A stretch of DNA of 64,000 nt. It comes from Chimonanthus salicifolius (Eukaryota > Streptophyta > Magnoliopsida > Laurales > Calycanthaceae). Of this stretch, positions 1 to 12,500 are shown in pieces. Every line of letters starts with the position of its first letter. Within the stretch, counting starts at the first letter, position 1. Where the stretch lies: assembly GCA_013350335.1 (NCBI GenBank), contig CM023539.1:71072781-71136780 (forward strand). The letters are read 5' to 3'. A program made the translations under genes and the position numbers. The notes below the pieces were generated by a model. That model was not told the DNA's origin, searched no databases, and saw nothing but the letters and a program-made list of their open reading frames with translations.

Positions 1-627
1 ATGCTAAAATGTCATGAATATCAAACTTACCTTCCTCAAAAGGAAAAAAAGTTCACATTTATTGAAAGGAACCCACCATACTGTGTGGAAATCTAACCAT
101 AGTTTGGCATGAAAGTGATGCATAGACATGAGTATGAGTACATACATGGCTAGGGGAGACACTCCCATCTCTCCAAATTCCATGACATGGATACGATTGT
201 AGAAATTATGATGGACTACTGGTATGGACCCAAACAATAAAAGCATAGTGAATAGAAAAAAAAATAAGAGAAAGCGAGGAAGTTAGGGATAGGGATTTCA
301 ATTTGAGGAGAAATCAAACCTACAAGACAAATCTTTTGGTTTCAATTCAAAAGAGACTGCACCTCAAAGTTGAAGCTCAATCTTGAGGAAGTTTTCCAAT
401 ATGCTTTCCTCCCTCAATCTGGCCCTTATAGAAGGCTTGGGTACAATTAAAATGGAAAGGAAGAAAATTAGAAGATTCAAGAAATAAATCCTTATTTTAG
501 AAACTTCATTATTTTACTAATTATTGACATTGATAAACTTGGAAATCATTATTTTATTTACTAGCAGTATTACTATTTCCACTTCCATGGAGATGAACCT
601 TGTCCTTGTTAAAGTGTATTCTATACA
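1..627. other. AT-rich sequence, no gene recognised
   Basis: No open frame here resembles a protein I know. A minus-strand frame at 4-246 ends at a good-looking splice donor near 31 (AAG|GTAAGT on the minus strand), so an exon of an unknown gene, or a far 3' exon of PIR, cannot be excluded. Its translation does not match the expected end of PIR. Confidence 0.4.
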
Positions 628-967
628 TGTGATACCCTGCCCCTTACACACCACCGATGTAGGATGGGGAGTCCCACATCGGTTTGGAAAGGTAAGGATG
701 GTGGGTTTATTTGAGGCCACCCACCTCTACTCTAGCGTGACGCGTTCCAGCCCAGTGGATGGGTAGTGGAAACAAATCCTTGAGGGGTGGACCCAAAAAG
801 GACGATATCTCGCTGCGTGCTCTGATTCCAGGTGACGCGGTTTTGGGCCGGGCTATGTGGGCCCAGGCCCAAAGGCAAATCGTGCGGGCTCGCTTGTGTG
901 CGGCCCAGAGCGGACAATATCACACTGAGTTGGACCCTAAGCCCTATTTTCGGGTCGGGTCGTTACA
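628..967 (+). mobile_element. Solo LTR (or TRIM-like LTR) with target-site duplication
   Basis: The element begins TGTGATACCC and ends GGTCGTTACA, the TG...CA ends typical of an LTR. It is flanked by identical 5-bp copies of ATACA at 623-627 and 968-972, the expected retroviral-type target-site duplication. It is clearly more GC-rich than its surroundings and contains the GTCCCACATCGG string seen in abundant short plant LTR families. No second LTR or internal coding region is seen, so it is either a solo LTR left by recombination or a terminal-repeat miniature element. The orientation is assigned from the usual direction of these terminal sequences. Confidence 0.75.
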
Positions 968-1028
968 ATACAAACTGCACAGTAATTTATTGAATTGAGC
1001 TAATCAGATATAACAAAGTTCCTACAAA

Positions 1029-1440
1029 TCTCTCTCTTTCTCTCTCTCTCCATTTTCATTTTTTAACAATGGAGCCCTGTCTACCCCATTGCCATCAAGG
1101 TTCTGTCCGACACGACTGACTCGCTTGTCCAATCATGTCCTGCCTGTGTCAGTACCTATACCCGTGTCTATAGCTGTTAAAACGCAACACTTTTGGTATT
1201 TTGAAGTGTCCATGTAACTTAAAATTATACTTCTCTCTCTCTCTCTCCATTTTCATTTTTTAACAGAGGGTGAATTAAAATGGAGCCCCGACAGCTCCAT
1301 TCCCTTCCACGTTCTATCCGACATGATTGACCTGTGAGTCCAGCCATGTTCTACTTGTGTCACCTGTACCCGTGGTCTGCAGCTGTTCAAACACGACACT
1401 TTTGGTATTTCGAAGTGTCCATGTAACTTAAATTTATACT
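1029..1440. repeat. Two tandem copies of a unit of about 205 bp
   Basis: Copy one (about 1029-1231) and copy two (1232-1440) both start with a CT-rich tract and CCATTTTCATTTTTTAACA. Both continue with a shared 'GGAGCCC' and 'TTTTGGTATTT' core and end with 'AAGTGTCCATGTAACTTAAA'. The second copy has an insertion after TTAACA and scattered substitutions, so the duplication is not recent. No coding function is apparent. Confidence 0.75.
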
Positions 1441-3413
1441 AGTGCATGTATATATAGCTAGTAATTATTGTAGTTAACATGAAGTAATTGTTAGTAGTAC
1501 TTAATTAAAAATTCTAATAATTAGATAGTACACCAGTGCATGTATATAATGCATGCCTATATAATGTACTTTGGGGATGTAGTGTTGGTGAAAAAAGAAA
1601 AAGATAAAAGGACACAAATCCATGAATCTACACATATTTTCAAACACCCATTTAGGCAATTAGCTGATTTTAAAAATCACAAAAATATAAAATAAAGATA
1701 CTTACAAATCCAATAAATTACAAAAATGAGCCAAACGATGGGCTCCTACACCCCTAATTTAAGCACAATTTGTAGAGTAATGTAGTCTAAATATGACCTT
1801 TCAAAAAATGCAGTTTAAATATGTCACGTCACCATTTTGACAAGTAATGCACAAGTTAACAAGAAGTATGAATCTCTTAGCATGTTCAAACTCAAAAAAG
1901 GAAAAAAAAAAAACATGAATACTAAGTTTGCTAATTAGTTGAATTGGTTTATAGTTGTTTTGATCTGCAATTGTGGCAGTGAAGTTATTTTGGCCTCGAA
2001 CATATGGGCAAACTAGTGCTAACCACTCATTTCATAGGTACATTGGTAGCATATTATATTTCAAAAATTCTCATGATTAAAATCACAAAACTTATTTTAT
2101 TGTTGATGTTATTGTTGTTAACTAATGATGCGGCCATCCAAAGCCTAGATGATCCAATTGAAGATGATGGGCCCAATTAGATCAAATGATCCAATTGAAG
2201 ATGATGGGGCCCAATTAGATCAAATTGATGAGATCACACTCCAATGGGGTTCTAATGGACCCACTTAATGTGGCAAGAGAGGACCCGATGGGGGTTCTAA
2301 TGGACTCACTTACATCTTGTTATAAGCCCATATGAGTGTGCTATGGGTCAAGGCCTGTTTGAGCATGAGTTGGGCCTTCAAAGCTCACTTTTGGAGACTC
2401 GTATGCTACTAGGGAGTTGAAGTGGTGAATTCCACATCATCATCCCCATCATTGCCTAGTTATTGCCATGTAGGATGCAATATGGAAGGAATCTCACCAA
2501 CAATAGCAATCTTGGGTGCATGGGAGCTTAGAGGGGACCATCATTCAAATTAGAAATCATCAAAATAAAATATTCTTTGCTTGGGTGTATGGATAAAACT
2601 TGGAGGAATTTTGGGTGCAAAATCAAGCAACGAATTGGGATCAAACCAAGCATATTTCATGGACTAAAATTCACCCAAGCCAAGTTGGGATTTGTGAATC
2701 TCAATTAATTGCATTAACCATTGCATTTGAAATTTCAATTCCATATTCAATTGAGATTTCATTTGAACAATCAAATGTCATTGGAGAATTTGTTGAGTGC
2801 AAATTATCCCAGTGAGATTTGAATCATCTTTCTTTTTCGGAGCGAAATTGAGAGTTGGGTTTTTGGGGTTTCTATTATTGGTCCTTGATTTGGATTGTAA
2901 AGTTCGGATCTAAATTCTATCTAAGTTGAGAGGGATTTTGGAAGGTTTGTGAGATTTCTTATAGTTCAACCACCAACCTTCATCAACTAAGAGACATTTG
3001 CAGTGAGAATCAATACCAATGCTTACTCCTAAAATGTGTTCAAACCACAAATAGTTGGATGTGTTGCATATAGACACGACAATGGTCGGGTTGGGTTGTG
3101 TCTCCATTCTCCAACACTCCCCCATCCATTACCTGTCCATTTACAAATGGGTCCCCGTTGGACCTATACATTTATAAATGGGTTAAAAATCCTAGACCCG
3201 TACCGCTTTAAAATGATCAAGTTTGGGTAAAGTTAATGGGTTAAGTCAGATTTTGCCAGGTCTGGAATGCTGACTCTAACAATCAGAGATATTTAGTTAT
3301 TTACCCAACCATATGACAAAGGGAAACTCATACCCTAAACTAAAGTCTTTTAGGGAAAAGGAAAAAAAAAACATTTTAAGTAACATCTGTGGAAATGAGA
3401 AATTGCAACTTAC
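1441..3413. other. AT-rich stretch downstream of PIR exon f, no gene recognised
   Basis: Apart from the short direct repeat at 2152-2226, I see no convincing coding segment. The PIR exon expected after exon f was looked for on the minus strand by its usual start (a GYLEE-like motif) and not found. Either the next intron runs past the left edge or the 3' exons are missing. Confidence 0.4.
2152..2226. repeat. 37-bp direct repeat, two copies
   Basis: GATCCAATTGAAGATGATGG is followed by a C-rich junction and CAATTAGATCAAAT. The unit appears at 2152-2188 and again at 2189-2226, differing by one extra G. This looks like a local slippage duplication with no recognised function. Confidence 0.7.
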
Positions 3414-3586
3414 AAATTGAAGGCCACTGAAAACACAATAGAAATCCTTTGAGGTCGTAATGTCGATAAATCCAGTTTTAGGAGCAGCACTCCATTTACT
3501 ACGGTATCTATCCAACGCAGCACTTACAAACGCAAGAGTGTATTCTAGGACACTTCCTGTATGCATGTTGGTTTTGTACAAAAGAT
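3414..3586 (-). CDS. PIR exon f
   Basis: The exon holds 2 bases plus 57 codons. It starts after TTCATTGCAG and ends at the strong donor TTT|GTAAGT. It encodes DLLYKTNMHTGSVLEYTLAF and later SKWSAAPKTGFIDITTSKDF, both hallmark stretches of plant PIR. The first D codon is split with exon e. The following exon (GYLEE...) is not found to the left. Confidence 0.85.
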
Positions 3587-6500
3587 CTGCAATGAAATGA
3601 AAATACATTTAGTTGCTTAAAAGCTGTAAGTAAGAAAAGCTTAAAGAATGTCTGTTTGTTGGGAATAAGTAAAGGCTCTCGTGTATCCATAGTTTTATCC
3701 TACACACTCGTACTCATTCAACATCATAAAAAAAAAGATGTAAAAGCCAATTTAGTTGTACAAGGAAATATCTGACCCCATGTATTTAATGACAACCAAG
3801 TCCAAGACATGATTAACAGCAAAAGCAGATCTAAATAATTAATTATAATGCTACTAGCTTATGCAGAATCACACAATATATGCATATTGAAGTCAGGTGA
3901 TCCGTCAGGGATCTTCTCGGTTAAATCCATGATTGAGGTTGCAACTCAGAATGTCATTGCCTCACTAGTTTCTCAGTCTTATCATTTGGAAGAGCCTTGC
4001 CCTCCTAGAGTCCAACTGTTTATGTGGTGTTGTGCTAAAAGGAGGTTTTTGACTAGGATGGATCTTAGGAGAAGAGGTTTGATGAGTTCGGAAGGAGACC
4101 CTAGCTGTCCCCTTTGTGGGTTGGCTGATGAAACGATTAGATCATCTTTTGGCCACTTGTCCCGTGACCTAGAAACTATGGAGTTATCTCTCGAATCTAA
4201 TGGAAGTTTCCTGGGTTTGCCCCGGCTCATGGGATGGTTTATTGGAGTCTTGGATGTTTCCCAGTCTTGGCGCAAGAAGAAGGTTAGCATGGATCACGAT
4301 TCCAGCAACGATCATTTGAGCTATTTGGAAGGAGAGGACTGCTAGGATCTTTGAGGGAAAATCACTAGAATTTAATGAGCTCCTTGAAAAAGCAAAATGG
4401 AGATTGTGTGTTTGGCTTTGTACTAGCAAGGAATTCAAAGACCTGAAGGCTGGTGATCTTTTACAGTCTTGAGAGGGTTGTATGAAAGGTATTCCTTAAG
4501 GACGGAAGAAATGGGTTGGGTGGTCCCCTCCTCCTAGTGGTATTTTGAAATGCAACGTGGATGGAGCCTCAAGGGGTAAACCTGATCCGACTGGGATAGG
4601 GAGAGTTCTCCAGGATAAATTGTGATTCACAAGGGTTGTTTTTTCAGAATCTGTGGGGATCAAGGATTCTAATGAGGCGGAACTTCTTAGTATTAGGAGA
4701 GCCTTGATTATAGGAGCAGGTCTTAGGGGAGCTAAACTAGTTATCTAAAGTGATTCATCTAAATGGGCCAGGGGAGTGAAGCCCCCTCCATGGAGATTAA
4801 TCACCTAAGCAAGGGAAATTAAGGAACTGGTCTCAGGGGGAGGTCTCTTTTGTCCACATCGACAGTACAACCAATGGAGTGATGGATTTCTTTGCTAAAA
4901 ATGGAGTCGAAGGGTTGGTTTGTGGCGTCTTTCATCTTCCAGGAGATTAGTTCTTTTGTTATTTTAGGGGTGTTTTTGTGTTTTCTTTGGTTGTTTGTTT
5001 TTATTTTCGTCTTGGCCTTATTCTCTTAGGCCTTTTGTAACTTCTTCTTGTATTGGTTTCATTTTTTAATATAACTTTTTCTATTGCCGCTCAAAAAAAA
5101 AAACTAATACAAATAAAACCTACATGCATTTTAAATTTAATTCACTTGTATCTTTTATATTTTTTAAATGTTTCGTATGTATTGCATTTGGCCCAACAAC
5201 ATAGTAATATCCACAATATATCAAAAGATAACTTCAAATACAGAGCAAGTAGTAACTTTCAAAAAAAAAACAAAGTAGTAGCAAAATTGATAACTGTTCA
5301 TTATGCAACTTTAAAGGTTGTGGGCTTAAATCATATCAATTCTTTTGGTTTTTTTAAAAGGACTCTAATCACATCTTTCTTCAAGGAAAAGCACAATTGG
5401 CCTGTTACTTGTGTACCTGCAGCTTCTGCTTGTTTTGACATGGTGAAGAAAGATGATGGACTTGGACATCGGGGATGTGAAACAATTGCTTCAGTAGCTG
5501 ATTTGAATAGGCTGATGATAGGGCTATCATTGTTGTCTTGTGCTTGTTCAATTTGTTCTCCAGACCCAGGAACCAACCCCAACCATGGGGCAATCTGCAT
5601 AAATTGTGTTGTTTCAACTTCTCTCTGTTGCAAATACATAATTGTAAGAATCAGAAGCATGAACTTGGACCATTTACAAAATGCAATCAATTGTCTTTAT
5701 TGCCAGAAGCAGCAAGCCAGTTTTCAACACAGATGAATTCCAACTACTTCTGAGATCTATGCTACTTAATATAAGAACATCAACAACTTCATGGTGGCTA
5801 ACATCAATAGTTCTTTTTCTCACCATTACAATATCAAGAAGCCCCATCCAATATAATGTACTTCCAATTTCCTTAAGGTCATGAATAATCTCTGCTTTGA
5901 GTTCTGATTTTGATCCCCAGTTTAGCTGTTCTTGAACAAATTTTTGACAGCCTGAACATAAGAAGAATGCAAGTTAGTAATCATATTGTGATCTAAAAAG
6001 TGAAATAAAATGTTAAGACATCAAATCATCATCATCTTCAAAGCCATCATCTAATCAATCTAAAGACATCAAATATCTACATAATTGACAGATTTAAACC
6101 ATCAAACAATCATTCCAAACAAGCACTCTGAACAATCAATAGACAAAGTTTTGAAGGGAACTGGGGCAGCAAGCACTGAAAAGAAGAGCATTTCTACAAA
6201 ATCGGCAATTAAGATGTTGAGAATAGGCAAGATGATGGGACACCACTTCAAGGACAGAGATAGAATAGAAGCAATCCTCAGTTGGTTGGAGGAACATTGT
6301 TCATATTAGCAATAAGGGAAGAAAGAAAACGCCACCTGCAACTTTATTTAGGCCTTTCATTTGGTTCTCCTTCGTTCATAAGCAAAGGGGGCAAAAAGGG
6401 GAGTTAGGAGGGGAAATTAAGGTAGCAGGCGTGATTTGTTAGATTTATGGTGTGCTATAGTAGGGATGGGAAAGAATATCTAAATGGGCTTTAGGTGAGG

Positions 6501-9500
6501 GCTATTTGGGGTGGGATAATGTCATCTTTTTGGATATGTAGGGGGATACCTGTACATGTGCTTCGCACTTTATGATGTATTTCTCCTTGCAATGTAATTT
6601 CATCTTGTTAGCATGCGTTTTTTTTTTCATATAAAAAGGCCCAAATGGTTTGGACACCACTACCATAATGGGCAGGCTGATGACTATAACTGGCCATAGG
6701 CATTGCAGTTACCAACATTAAATGACAACCACTAGATTACATATAATAGATGGGAGGACTGTGGACCACCGGCATTAGATTGGTCCCACCATGAACAGCC
6801 AAAAGAAGATGGTCTCATGGTTTGCCAAACAGGACAAAGGCAAGGCCTCAAATGGTTAGTGGGTCAAATTGACCATTTGACTCGATGGGTCACTTAATTA
6901 ACTTTAAATATTTTCAAATACATAAATTTGAAAGAAAAAAACACTTACTTTTCTACTTTCAAGTTAGCAAAACATATGTGATTAGCATAAGAAAATAACA
7001 AAGAAGCATCAATTTTTGGTGGGAGAAGTACCACACCATTTTATTGACATGAATGACAATCCAGGTCTACAAAAATGGAAGATTGTAGTAATCACTAAGA
7101 TGAATGAAAGGTAAAATGGGATGAACCACCAACTTAAGATGAAAGTGATGATAAAGAATAAATGATAAATAATCATGATGAATTGATAGATGATTAAATT
7201 CAGGTCATAATAGACCATAAAAAGAATTTTCATTGCGTTTAGAACCTGAGGAACATGGTCTGAGGGGAGGAACTTAGCCCTCAAACCCCTACTTCTTGTG
7301 GTGGCTGAGGAGGACATACTTTTCTGCTGCCGGTTGAACTTTTTGTACTCCAATCATGACTAAGAAGTCAACAACACTGTTCACCGAGCAGGCGGTAATG
7401 CACAAAACAAATGAGTCCATTCCTACACAACCTCCTAATGTATCTAAAAATGTTTACCAGTTCATAGGGAGGGCTTTACTTCCCACTAGCCCAAGCGGTT
7501 GCATTAGCTGAATCACCTTTGATGATAAGGTTGCCATTCCCAAGACTAGCCCAGAGATTGATTGTTCACCTAATCACCCTCAACTTCGCATCATTAGACT
7601 CCATAACCCCTACAGATTCAGAGAAGATCAATCTCATCCTACCCCTGTCATCATGAAGGACCCCGCCTATTCATAGTATATGTATTCCATCTTTATTAGT
7701 GTTCACAATCATTCGAGTGTGAAGTACAAAAGAAAGAAGCCAAAGGAGATGCTAAATTCAAGCACAAATGCAAAATTGGATGTTGGCCATATTTGCAAAG
7801 ACCAAATAACCCAGAGAGTTATGTCATCTATAGATCATCTTGATCAAGGCAAAGGTTCAAATTGAGGTGTCTTGATGGATGTTATTTCAACTAAGGGAGA
7901 AGGTTATTGGATGAAGACCATATTTTAGAGATGGCCTACATTACTTGGACCACTAAGGAGTTCTCAAATGATCTTAAATTTGGGGATTTTCTAATTGTCC
8001 ATGGGGAATAAAAAACCCAATACAAGGTACGACAAATGTTTGAGTAATTGAAAGTAGTACCATTGACATAGGGCCTAGTATATGGTACCACTGAAATAGG
8101 GCCTAGGATACCCGCACGGGGTAGCTTAACTGGTAGACACTTTGGCTCAGGAACCAGAGCTCCTAGGTTCGAGTCCCGTGGTCACCTGATGTGGCTTGCA
8201 GGGAGTTGTGTGCATCTGGAATTTTACCCAATGCCCTCATACTTGGGGAGAGGTGGGGCTCTTCGTCATAAAAAAAAAGACATAGGACCTAGGATATTTA
8301 GGGGATTGACTAATCACAAGTTTTCTATTATTTATATTCATTACGGTTGTAATTAATATTGGAAACAACTTGGAAGGTTTATTTTAATAAGATTACAAAA
8401 TTAGAAGTTCTAGTTGTGAAGGGATCATGGAAAATCCAAGTATTCAAATTGAGACACTAGTGGTGCCCATTGATGAGCAGTAAAGATTTTGCTTCTTAGT
8501 AAAATGAGAAGTACAAGGAGCATTCAATCCATCCTTTGAGTGTTTTTAGAAGAAATTCATGTAGAACTATTGTGTTATGAAGGTCGCGTAACACCATTAG
8601 GGGTTTCTAATGGTACAAACTAAGGGTTTATGAGTATATGCTTTAAGCACACATGGTTTTAATGTTTAATAGTGTGTCTCATGGTATTTTTTCCTCTCTT
8701 GAATCCCTTCCCCTTTCTTTTGGACTCTTTTTGTGGGCTTTCCAAATATGGGCGTTCTAAAAACATTCCAATTAAGTCGACATGTGATAATTTGAAAGAT
8801 AAAAAAGAGCAGACTTTACGTGAAAACCAAGAGAAAATATTTGTTGTGAAAAGGAAATAAAAAACGAGAAGCACAAAGAGAGAACAATAAACAGGAGGCA
8901 AGAGAGTTCAGACTCAAAGTTGTCTTCTTATACTCCCCTCTTGTGAGATAACGAGAGGTGAAAGAGCTTACTCAAGAAATGAAATGAATGAAGGCATCCA
9001 TCCAAAATGTTTTTGAGAACAAGGCTTATGGTTTATAGAAGATTGATGAGTGTACTTGGTGGAGGCTTTTCACTTGGTTGTCAGTTGGCGAAGATTGTAA
9101 CGAGGTGTTGTTATTGGATTCTATGTCTGGGGAGAGTTGTTTGAAAGAGAGGCCTAAGGAGAGGAAACCAAGGGTAGTTTGGTCCTCCCCTCTGGAGGGC
9201 ATGTTCAAGTTTAATGAGGACGACACAGAGAGAGGTAAGCCCTGCCAGTAAGTATTGGGGGAAAAAATTCATACTCTTTAGGGGTGACAATTTTTTTTTT
9301 CTTAGATAGTCGGCATTAGGAATTCTAATGAGGCTGAGTTGCTAGGAATCATGAGAGCTCTCTTCGTTTGGGCAAGACAGGGCAGGTGAGTTTCTCATGG
9401 AAGGTGACTTGGTGAATGGAATTCAGATGGACTAGTGTGATGAAGAGACCACTTTCGAGGTTGACTCCGGTCATGAGAGAGATACGGGACCTATGTTCTT

Positions 9501-12500
9501 CAATAATGGGAGTGTCCTTAGTCATGTCAGGAGCTCTGCCTCTCCTGCCAATGTGGTAACTAACTTTTTGGCCAAGACTGGAGTGGAGAGAAGAGATGCT
9601 ATTGTTGATTCTATAGGCACTGTTTTCGTTCTTTGGGGTTGTTGGGTTTTTTTTTTTTTTGAGCAGTAACAAATAGAAAAATATATTAATGATAAAAATA
9701 TACAAAGGATGTCATCAAGGGTTAAGAGACAAAACCCCAAGATAGCCAGAAAGAAAAGAGCAAAGTACAAAGAGCATAGTGCAAAAATAAAATAATGCCC
9801 TCCAAAAGATCTCAAGATAAAACACGCAAGTAGTATTAGAATCCACCCCGTTTTTGGTGTAGAAGTCAGCAACCCCATTTGTGTATCTTCTGACTGCCAT
9901 AACGCTCTAATTTCTCTTACTATTGTGATCATTTTCCATGGAGGTCTTTTTAACCCTGCCACCCACTTCATTGCATTTGTAAAGTCGTCTTCAATGGTCA
10001 ATTTGCCCCCTCCTATTGAAGACCAAATGGTCAACGCTTTCCTAATACTGATAAGTTCTGCCTCGTTAGAATCTCGTCATGCTATGGATTCTGAGAAAAC
10101 TACCGACGTCCTCCCTTCCAATCACGCAAACACCTCCTATACCGGCCGAGCCTGGTTTCCTCTGGCTGTCCCATTGACATTAAATTTAAAGGTACATGCT
10201 AGAAGGGGATGCCATGGAGTTTGGACTATGTGCTTCTTTGGCCCCCTGCTAAGGCAACCTTCCTAAGAAGTGAGAAAGTCTACCTCTCTGAAACCTTTGA
10301 ATTCTACGCCAGATAGTCCATGTGTAAAGCCTCCACTTAGCCTTCTGGATAAGATCGTTTTCCTCTGCTTCCTTTAGTTCGAATATCCTAGCATTCCTCT
10401 ATTTTGGGATTAGAATGGCGAATATTCCATGATCGGACGATTCCTACACATGTTTGATCAAATACCCATAATACCCCCACCATATCTATAAGGCTTGCCC
10501 ACGACTTCCTAGCCACATGGCATCAACGAACAAGTGATCATCATCCATGTGGCCACAAAATATGCAATGGAGGTTGTTGACCACCCAAGTAACCCTCTTC
10601 TGTTGAGTGTTTCCCTTGTCAATACTTTGCCGTTCAGAACACACCACACAAAGGTTTGTACTCTTGGAGGGGCAAGGCCCCTCCAGGCTAGTTCACATTA
10701 GGCTCCTCCTCGTTATGTTGGGTTTCTTACTTTACTTTGTATGACTTTCTACTTCTGGGTTGTTGTATAAGCCTCTCATACCTCATCTCGTTACCTTGGT
10801 TGTACTCCTTTTTCTCTTAATGAAATTTTGTTGCCGTTTAAAAGAAAACCTTTATTTAGGTTTAAGTTTCATAAAAGACAATATTGCCTTAATGGAGACC
10901 CCGAATAACTCATTCAAACGAGGAAGGGTGTGGCCAGTCGCCAAGTCAACCAAGTAGGTAAAAGAAAAGGTTCAAAATTGTTCCTACACTACCTAGTGAC
11001 CCACTACAAGACCGAGACACGTTGTCTTGTCCATTTGTGATCATCTGTTTGGCAAAATATGGAAGGTCCTGTTGTGATTACCCAATCCTTGATGGTTCTA
11101 TCATGATTACCAATATAGAAATAAAAACAAGAATAGAACAGAACAATATCTTATCAACTCAGAAAAATGTTTAAACAATACTGCAAAATTCTAGAAAAAA
11201 ATCACCATCACAGTGCCACTTGTTACTAATTCAAAGAAATCTCTTTAATGTAGACCACAATATTTGGAGGAATCCATCTGGTGGAGGCAGAAAGATCTAT
11301 GACTATCGCTTACATCATTTTATGATGATAAAGAAAAAATTGTCTCATGAAAGTACTGTCTTTTATCAAGTATCTGGAAAGTACCAGTCAGCATTGATTG
11401 AACTTCAAAATCGAACCACATAAGTATCACTATAAATTGGATCTATAAACTTAGGGTCATAAATAATAAATATGCCAGCGAATAAATTTTTAGATAATCA
11501 TTACCTGCAACACCACCATCAAATGAGAGCAGACCAATAGATTTTGGTAATGCTTCTTGCAATCCTGCTACCTTTGGTTCAATGAAGTTATCTGCAACAG
11601 TTTGTAAATAAAAGACATGGTCCAATTAAACTTAATCACTACAGCAAAATGAATGCTAAGATTACTAACATAAAATAATGTTGCAATTTGATGTAGTGAT
11701 ATGTATACTGACGAGAACATTGATATGGGAAAAAACAGAAACCAATTTACAGAACTCCAAGAGATCGACATGCTAAGATGCTTGACACTTCTACATAACA
11801 GAATGCACCAATAGGATATCCTGATACTAGGATACCTAGTAAAATATTCATGCATAATCATGTCATCCTAGTTTCTAATGTTTGAAGTCATAATGATCTT
11901 AGTATGTTTTTGTCGTAAGAGATATACAAAAGGCAATGCAAAAATCAATGCAAAAAAATTATATAATTAACATAAAATATGAGCTAAACAAGTTGATTAC
12001 TTCACTATTCCTCCAGTATTGAAGTCTAGTTCTTCTTATCTCTCTTCAGTTCAATGGCGGATACCTCTCTCAATTGACATGCTTCTCAAGTCATAGTTAT
12101 TCTTCATGAGGTAATCTAAATTCTCATCTACATGGAGAATGGTTTTGAGGGTAGTCCTATGGTGTATTTAACAGGAGTGAAACAATTGTCTTTTATAGAC
12201 AAGTTGGAATCTTTGCCATCTATGGCTTTTGGTGGAAGTGCAAAGCTATCTTGGGTGATTACTACAAGGGACTTTGGTGTATATCCAAGCCAAATCTTCA
12301 TAGAGATGGTTCAAGTGCCTTTGCTATAGTAGATGATCCATGTAATATTGGCTCTCTTCTTTGCAAGTTGGAGATAACTGGGGAAGTGCTTTGGTTTTTC
12401 CAATGTTCTTTTATCATTTCTTCCTTTATCCCTAATATTTTCCCTGTTCTATCCTATTTTCTTTCGTTTAGTGCATATTGTTGTGCATTCAATGTTACTA

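Noticed and set aside
2600..3130. Possible retrotransposon coding remnant
   Set aside because: Frames are short and match no gag, protease or reverse-transcriptase motif that I can recognise.
8122..8176. Possible tRNA gene (A and B boxes)
   Set aside because: The segment lacks the matched stems of a full tRNA, continues into a unique body and poly-A tail, and has a 15-bp TSD. It is a SINE head. The same applies at 20541, 33208 and 54559.
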